From Parachlorella kessleri (taxonomy: Eukaryota > Chlorophyta > Trebouxiophyceae > Chlorellales > Chlorellaceae), in NCBI GenBank assembly GCA_001598975.1, contig BBXU01003303.1, positions 1 to 10,924 on the forward strand: a stretch of 10,924 bases of DNA, given 5' to 3'. Shown in pieces: positions 7,908 through 10,924 of this stretch (positions are counted from its first letter, which is position 1; the number at the start of each line of letters is the position of its first letter). The translations under genes and the position numbers were made by a program. Under the pieces are notes generated by a model. It ran no database searches, was not told the origin of the DNA, and worked only from the letters and a program-made list of their open reading frames with translations.

Positions 7908-10405
7908 TCAGAAGCCCTCTGGTATCTTGGGCAGCAGGTCCCAGGCCTGCACATAAGGGCACACAGGCAGGGGCCTGCTTTGTTGCACACATCCCAGGCG
8001 TGCTCACAACCGAGGTGCACCTCGGAACACACACCTACCCATACGGCCACATGGGCCCCCTGGGCTGGATGTGCAGAGCCGCTTGCATGCACCACATCAC
8101 TTGCACATTTGTACACCACAGCACCACACAGGTACACGTCGGACCCCTGGGCAGCATGGCCACGTGCTCCGTGCCAGTGCAAACCGGCCAAGCCTGCAGG
8201 GCCAGCCTCGTCTTACTGCCTGCGGCCCTGCGTCCACATGCACGCCCATTTCCACCCCTGCTAGGATGTCTATCTCTCCCAAGTTTTCCGCAGCGCCAAC
8301 CGACGCACATATCCTCCCACCCATGCTGCGAATTAGCTCCCTACTACCACACCTCTGTAGAAAGGGACCTACCCCTCCCAGCAGACACACCTGGTGCAGC
8401 TGCTCGTCAGTGTGGATGATGTTGTCCACAGCGCCCTCCATGTACTTGGCATATGCCGTCATATCGTGCAGGCCGTGCCTGCACGCGTGCCACTTGCGCA
8501 AAGTCTCAACATGACCACCGCAAGCACCCGCCATCGCAAGTCATCCCGCTGAAGGCAGCAACACCCGCCCACCTCCCAGACTGCTGCTGGGCCCCGCAAG
8601 ACCAGGGATGGGGAAAAGCCCACAGCCAAGTGTGCACCCGCACCTAACCAATGCCTGCACTGGTCCCGCCGCCCACCCACTTACCCGCTGAGCGCGATGA
8701 GCACGACCTTCTCCTCCCCCGCCTCGCGGCACCGCTCCGCCTCGCGCACCGCAGCAGCCACAGCGTGCGAGGACTCGGGGGCGGGCAGGATGCCCTCCGT
8801 CCGCGCAAACTTGACGGCCGCCTCAAAGCACTCCCGCTGAGGGATCGACACAGCCTCCATCAGGCCTGCAGGAGTGAGGGTGGGTGGGCGGGTGTGGGCG
8901 GGTGTCCTGTTGGCCTTATCATGTGGGTCGGGGTTTCTCATATTACTCTGCGGTGCATTATGCGCCCAGGAGGCGTCAGGGGTGCTTCAGTGGGAGAGAG
9001 GGGCCGAGCTGAGGGGCAGCAGCATGCCAGCATCTGCCAAGGCACAGCAGGCGCGCTGGCGAAGCACGAGCCGGGGCAATGCCGCAAGGCGGACTAGGCG
9101 CAGTCGCAACACCAGCACACTGACCTAGGTTGTAAACATGGGACACCATCGGGGCCATGCCGTGGTACCTGCGCAAGACAAACATAAGCTGTGTGACTGG
9201 CCAGCCTACCCTTGTAGCAGCTTGGCATGCGACCCACAAATCCCATATGCATGTGTTGGTGTGGCTCTGTTCACACAGAGTGACGACAGATGGCTATCCT
9301 CCCGCCTGCAGGAACCCTGGACAGCATTGGTGCTAACCCCCGTCCCACGAGTACTGCTGGCTCCATTGCATTCATGTAGGTAATGTAATGTAAGTGGAGG
9401 GACCAGGGCCCTCCCGCCCCAGCGCTCGATGACGCACCGCAGGCCGCCGGCGTGTATGGGATCGGGCACATACTGGGAGCCTAGTGTGTGCATCTTGATG
9501 AGTGGCGTTAGGCCTACAGTCAGCAGGCAAGCAACGGGCAGGTGTTGGGGGTCGCAGAAGTCCCAGCGCGCTGAAATGTGCCCGCGCTGGTGACAAGGCC
9601 ATGCACCTTACTACAGCCAGTCCTCAACAGGTCCATGAGCCCCTTTTGCAAAGGGTGAACCCTGCACACTGCTCCCACTGCTGCGCCGACTGCTGGCTGC
9701 GAGGCTTTCTCAAGTGCCTATGCAGTCCCCAGCCATACCTAGCCCCACACCCGCAGTATCCCAGCCACCCAGGGCCAGCCCCAGCTGCAAAGCTCCCCCC
9801 TCCCCCCCCCTGATGCCCGCCCTGGGCTGTGGCCTCCCGCTCACCCGCTGTGTCCCCAAAGTCGTAGGCATACTTTCCCTTGCTCAGGCTGGGGCAGGCC
9901 GCCGGCTCCACGGCGCGGATGACGGGGTTCATCTTGCTTGCCAGCTTCTCGCGGATGAAGGGGAACGCCAGCCCCGCAAAGTTGGAGCCGCCGCCCGTGC
10001 AGCCCACCTGGCAGGCAGGCAGGCAGGCAGGCAGCAGGGCATGGGGCGGCATGGTGTGCTTGTCACGTCAGGCGAGCAGTGCTCTGCACAGCTCGGGTCA
10101 TATGACGTGTATGGATAATACTCGGGCGAGATGCTTGAATAACGGTGCAGGTTGTGCCAAGGGAGGCTACACTACCGCCCCGCCCAGGGGCCAGGAAACC
10201 ACTATATCGAATGTGCAGAAAGCAGCTCCCAGGAGTGCCAGGCGCCAGTGTTTGGCCAGTGCTCAAGGAGCCGGCAGCGTCGCCACCAGACAACTTGCAA
10301 GGCACTCACCAGGAGGTCGGGCACCTCCCCAATCTTCTCTAGCTGCAACAGCGCCTCCTCCCCAATCACAGTCTGGTGCAGCATCACGTGGTTCAGCACA
10401 GAGCC
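7908..10405 (-). CDS. TrpB2: Tryptophan synthase beta chain, type 2 (TrpB2), 3' part of a multi-exon gene
   Basis: Visible exons: 10405-10310, 10007-9845, 9513-9438, 9168-9125, 8865-8685, 8478-8391, 7946-7908. All phases fit and give 228 aa plus TGA. The family is PLP-dependent, making tryptophan from indole and serine; some archaeal TrpB2 enzymes prefer O-phosphoserine. Diagnostic motifs in order: [18 protein letters not shown], the PLP-phosphate loop [44 protein letters not shown] (typical of TrpB2 rather than TrpB1), [21 protein letters not shown], and a C-terminus LLPKIPEGF. The PLP-lysine half must be encoded beyond 10924. Plant TrpB2 works apart from the alpha subunit and no TrpA is visible here. 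Introns are 10309-10008, 9844-9514, 9437-9169, 9124-8866, 8684-8479 and 8390-7947. Confidence 0.93.
7947..8390 (-). other. Last TrpB2 intron (444 nt), partly open in frame
   Basis: The donor is CAG|GTGTGT after LHQ. The acceptor is TTATGTGCAG before the final 39-nt exon, whose product [12 protein letters not shown] fits the usual LP-containing TrpB2 C-terminus. If the intron were retained, the frame would continue 97 codons to a stop at 8097, with a Cys/Gly/Arg-rich sequence unlike the family. No nested gene is recognised. Confidence 0.7.
10010..10033. repeat. (GGCA)6 tetranucleotide microsatellite forming an acceptor pyrimidine tract
   Basis: Six GGCA copies on the plus strand read as TGCC repeats on the sense (minus) strand. 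They overlap the acceptor CCAG directly before the exon that starts at 10007 with the PLP-phosphate loop. The repeat itself supplies the pyrimidine-rich tract of this 3' splice site. Confidence 0.85.
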
Positions 10406-10924
10406 CTGCAGCGGCAGCAGCGGTGGTGGTGAGGCATGACATGAAAGGCGGGGGTGGGGGGTGGGGGGGGGGGTGGGTGGGGGGGTAATGGAACATGGAA
10501 GGGACGCACGCTGTTTGCAGCACCAAGCTTGGCTGGGAATGTTGGGCTTGAATTCAGGTTTGCCAGGCTTGCGGAACTCAGGCTGAATGCACCAGCGTGT
10601 CTACGCCGGGTTGGACAAGCTCAGCAGCCCTTGGAGGCAGTTTCGCCAGCATGAGACCCACGCATCATGCCGCTGCTGCTGCTCAGCGTGCTGTGTCTCC
10701 CCAGTGCCACCGCCAATAATAGCGGCTTCCCTCCCCGACGCACTCACTGCAGCACGCATCTACCCCAGAACCCAGTCACTAGCCAGCACCCTACCCCAGG
10801 CTCCCCTCGTCAGGCGCAATGTAATCTACCTGCCTACATTCCCTCAGCCAGGTTCCCATCCCCCCAGCCACCTCGCCGCACCTCATCTTCACGCTCACAC
10901 CCATCCACCAGTACGCGCGCCCCC
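10406..10924 (-). other. Intron (and possibly an edge exon) of TrpB2; no coding exon recognised
   Basis: Upstream of the exon starting 10405 (acceptor GCTGCCGCTGCAG) no TrpB2 motif could be found in three minus-strand frames. In particular, the region expected just before GSVLNHV (the YRR..M..GA..V.SPS segment) is missing, so the preceding exon is probably beyond the right edge. The stretch holds a G-run block at 10450-10485 and a GCTGCTGCTGCT run near 10671-10682, and otherwise nothing I can name. Confidence 0.5.
10450..10485 (+). repeat. G-run block, predicted G-quadruplex, in a TrpB2 intron
   Basis: Five G runs (G5, G6, G11, G3, G7) are separated by single T residues on the plus strand, which is the template strand for TrpB2. 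The pattern satisfies the usual G4 rule with one-nucleotide loops. In the pre-mRNA it is a C tract ending about 45 nt upstream of the acceptor at 10406. Confidence 0.8.

Noticed and set aside
7832..8514. Overlapping plus-strand frames of 147-195 codons
   Set aside because: They cover the terminal TrpB2 exons and last intron antisense. They are His/Thr/Pro/Cys-rich with no recognisable family.
10621..10680. Minus-strand GMMRGSHAGETASKG as the TrpB2 MMR..GA..V segment
   Set aside because: Only three residues match, a stop follows at once and the splice sites do not fit.
10882..10924. Possible TrpB2 exon at the right edge reading AYWWMGVSVKMR before a GTGCGG donor
   Set aside because: It has some register similarity to the V.MV.VSY segment of TrpB2. 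However, the roughly 60 residues that should lie between it and GSVLNHV are absent from 10406-10881, so the match is probably chance.
1..10924. CRISPR array, insertion sequence, retroviral remnant or bacterial operon
   Set aside because: No spaced direct repeats, terminal inverted repeats, transposase or polymerase motifs were seen. Both genes are intron-rich and eukaryotic.

Overview
The window is eukaryotic nuclear DNA, most likely from a green alga. Both recognisable genes are split by many short spliceosomal introns (about 80-460 nt). Their exons are GC-rich and Ala/Gly/Pro-rich, acceptors are mostly TGCAG, and the protein families match plant and algal members. There is no sign of an operon, IS element, CRISPR array or integrated virus. 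I cannot name the genus.

Both clear genes lie on the minus strand, head to tail. Positions 231-6871 hold a complete 13-exon gene for an AFG2/SPATA5/CIP111-type tandem AAA+ ATPase. The spliced product is about 1077 residues: a two-part N-domain interrupted by a low-complexity repeat linker, then D1 and D2, each with intact Walker A, Walker B and arginine-finger motifs. Every exon junction was fixed by phase and by family motifs; intron 10 uses a GC donor and the intron 3 boundary is ambiguous. Positions 7908-10405 hold the last seven visible exons (228 residues) of a type 2 tryptophan synthase beta chain (TrpB2). Its 5' exons, including the PLP-lysine region, lie beyond the right edge. The last visible coding exon is a 39-nt piece recovered only by splice logic.

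The roughly 1 kb between the genes holds the TrpB2 3' flank and the ATPase promoter and 5' leader, with a 4-codon upstream ORF just before the ATPase start. It also contains an unrecognised, coding-like, two-exon minus-strand ORF, continued in another frame by a potential membrane segment. This is the best candidate for something undescribed, but it is weakly supported. The left 230 nt are the ATPase 3' flank with a C13-A18 tract. The right 519 nt are TrpB2 intron with a strong G-quadruplex motif.

The two genes have unrelated housekeeping roles: 60S ribosome maturation or protein unfolding for the ATPase, and tryptophan biosynthesis for TrpB2. I see no functional link beyond tandem position. 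The notable features are the splice-site choices, a marked GC3 gradient inside the ATPase gene, the coding minisatellite and the intergenic ORF.
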